Assembly (NCBI GenBank): GCA_020050955.1
Contig: JAGVJT010000184.1
Location: 1-7,048 of the forward strand
Reading direction: 5' to 3'
DNA: 7,048 nucleotides
From: Legionellales bacterium
GTDB taxonomy: Bacteria; Pseudomonadota; Gammaproteobacteria; Legionellales; Legionellaceae
In this document: in pieces, positions 5,746-7,048 of the stretch
Layout: each line of letters begins with the position of its first letter
Position numbering within the stretch: position 1 is the first letter of the stretch
Program-made: the position numbers and the translations under genes
The notes under the pieces: model-generated
What the model saw: the letters and a program-made list of their open reading frames with translations, nothing else
The model's database searches: none
What the model was told of the DNA's origin: nothing

Positions 5746-7048
5746 TTAAGATGACAATACGGAAGCTCGATACATCTGTCTTCCACAAAAATTACTCATG
5801 ACAAAAATAATCAAGAAAAGAGGGGCAATCCAATTCAGTAAACTCCAAGGCAAGTATTCAAGTGGCGACACTCCAAGTGTTGTTGCAACGAACACACCGG
5901 ATGTTGTCCATGGGATAAGCGGTGTTGAAAATGTCGCACCCTCTTCGATGGATTTAGACAACAAGCTACTATCTAATTGATTTTTTTTGTAAGCATCACC
6001 AAATATCTTCTGAAGAAGCATGATGCTTAAATACGCCTCCGAAACCAGCATATTAATCACCACAGCACTCACAAGTGTTGCTGAAACAAGCGACAATGGT
6101 CCATGAAGCTTTTTAAGAAGGGTAGAACACACCACAGTAATAAAATGATAAGATTCTAATAATCCACCTAAGGCAAGAATCAACAACGTCAGTGATAGTG
6201 ATGAAAGCATGCGCTCCATGCCACCACGATTTAACATGCTTTCAAGTAAAGGAAGATGCGTATTTTTAACCACCGATCCTACGTATAAAACATTCATACT
6301 GCTTTGTATTGTTTCTTGCTGAACGAAAATAGCCACCATCAACGAAAGAAAAATACCCACTAACATGACAAGCTCTGCTGGTTTCTTCATCATGCTTAAA
6401 CTAAACATCACCATCATTGGAATAACAGAAATCCACCCAATGTGATAATGCGTTGATAAATAACTCAAAACCTCATTGAGCTTTTCAAGTGAGCAACCTG
6501 ATTGCGGCATGTAAAAAACGCCAATCACACCGAACAGGCCAAGCGTCGTACAATAAGCAGGAATTAAACTGTAAGTCATCCCTTTGATGTGCTTATATAA
6601 ATCAGTACCTGTCGTATGTGCTGATAAAATGGTAGTATCAGAAAGAGGTGATAATTTATCACCAAAATACGCGCCAGACACAATCATGCCAGCTGCAATT
6701 GGTAAAGGAATATTCAACACAGCTGCAATGCCAATCAGTGCAACGCCCATCGTACCAATCGTCGCCCAGCATGATCCAATGGCAAGCGACATGACACTGC
6801 ACAATAACATCCCAAGCGGTAAGAAAAGCGACGGAGTTATCCACTTTAAACCGTAAAAAATTAAAGTCGGGATTGCGCCTGAAATAATAGACACACCGAC
6901 AATCGTGCCTATAAAAAGATAAATCAGCAAAACAGAAGACGATTTTTGTATGGATGAAATCATGCTTTGTTTAAAGCGATGCATATCATGGTCAACAAAC
7001 ATGATATTCAGCATGACCCAAAAAACACAAAGCATCATTGTGGCTTGC
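5746..7048 (-). CDS. nhaC: Na+/H+ antiporter NhaC family, 5' end outside the window
   Basis: Inner-membrane antiporter that exports Na+ in exchange for H+. Numbering here counts from the Met at 7038. Family signatures are IISGAIPTLIFYGL (51-64), SGAYFGDKLSPLSDTT (121-136) and TPLIPWTTSGVF (372-383), with about ten hydrophobic segments between them. The reading frame stays open from 7038 through the window edge (codons for Thr, Ala, Gln precede the Met). NhaC proteins usually have one or more further N-terminal membrane segments, so the true start is probably upstream and this CDS is partial. The C-terminus is complete. At residues 333-335 the protein has SEA before YLSI, where I recall many family members having GDQ. 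The cupin-like gene follows after 14 nt. The promoter would lie outside the window. The exact ion and substrate cannot be told, since some NhaC relatives exchange organic acids. Confidence 0.92.
   Translation of the reverse strand, partial: QATMMLCVFWVMLNIMFVDHDMHRFKQSMISSIQKSSSVLLIYLFIGTIVGVSIISGAIPTLIFYGLKWITPSLFLPLGMLLCSVMSLAIGSCWATIGTMGVALIGIAAVLNIPLPIAAGMIVSGAYFGDKLSPLSDTTILSAHTTGTDLYKHIKGMTYSLIPAYCTTLGLFGVIGVFYMPQSGCSLEKLNEVLSYLSTHYHIGWISVIPMMVMFSLSMMKKPAELVMLVGIFLSLMVAIFVQQETIQSSMNVLYVGSVVKNTHLPLLESMLNRGGMERMLSSLSLTLLILALGGLLESYHFITVVCSTLLKKLHGPLSLVSATLVSAVVINMLVSEAYLSIMLLQKIFGDAYKKNQLDSSLLSKSIEEGATFSTPLIPWTTSGVFVATTLGVSPLEYLPWSLLNWIAPLFLIIFVMSNFCGRQMYRASVLSS

Noticed and set aside
5732..5788. 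Longer N-terminus for the cupin-like protein from an ATG at 5788
   Set aside because: It would overlap the nhaC C-terminus by 43 nt and has no ribosome site of its own, while the ATG at 5731 has GGAG 5 nt upstream.
6584..6856. Overlapping ORFs on both strands inside nhaC (6584-6856 plus, 6659-6844 minus)
   Set aside because: The nhaC frame across this stretch carries conserved family motifs, so these are shadow frames.
1..7048. tRNA, rRNA, CRISPR array, transposase or phage genes
   Set aside because: None was seen: no regularly spaced direct repeats, no cloverleaf or rRNA sequence recognised, and no mobile-element protein in any frame.

Overview
The window is AT-rich bacterial DNA, roughly 40% GC by eye. 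It carries six confident protein genes on the minus strand, one small putative lipoprotein gene on the plus strand, and one structured intergenic region of about 150 bp. The gene families (bifunctional RibF, a single-domain universal stress protein, glutaryl-CoA dehydrogenase, a CusR/CopR-type two-component pair, NhaC) and the Shine-Dalgarno starts fit a gammaproteobacterium. The low GC is compatible with a Legionella/Coxiella-like lineage, but nothing seen fixes the genus.

Left block (9-2681, minus strand, transcribed right to left): a glutaryl-CoA dehydrogenase (gcdH), then a UspA-type stress protein, then riboflavin kinase/FAD synthetase (ribF). The stress gene and ribF are 10 nt apart and ribF has no clear ribosome site of its own, so they are probably co-translated. 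GcdH is a flavoprotein and RibF makes its cofactor. A possible promoter lies in the gap upstream of each of gcdH and the stress gene.

Middle block (2801-4822): a short plus-strand ORF encodes a likely 68-residue lipoprotein. It meets the histidine kinase gene tail to tail with a 4-bp overlap. The kinase and its OmpR-family regulator form a tight operon, regulator first, with 1 nt between them. They resemble heavy-metal two-component systems, but the kinase has almost no periplasmic domain and its H-box reads HELRH instead of HELRT. A good sigma-70 type promoter precedes the regulator gene.

Intergenic region 4754-4909: the regulator promoter, a perfect inverted repeat over its -35 box, a degenerate palindromic repeat of the dispersed 'GTCATTTCGAGC...' type, and a plus-strand hairpin followed by six T. 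Together with a weak plus-strand promoter these could define a small RNA of about 97 nt.

Right block (4910-7048, minus strand): an NhaC-type Na+/H+ antiporter whose 5' end lies beyond the window, followed after 14 nt by an unrecognised 273-residue protein with an exact cupin motif 2. The two probably form one operon.

The least explained items are the cupin-like protein coupled to the antiporter, the sensor-poor kinase with an altered H-box, and the structured plus-strand element at 4777-4909.
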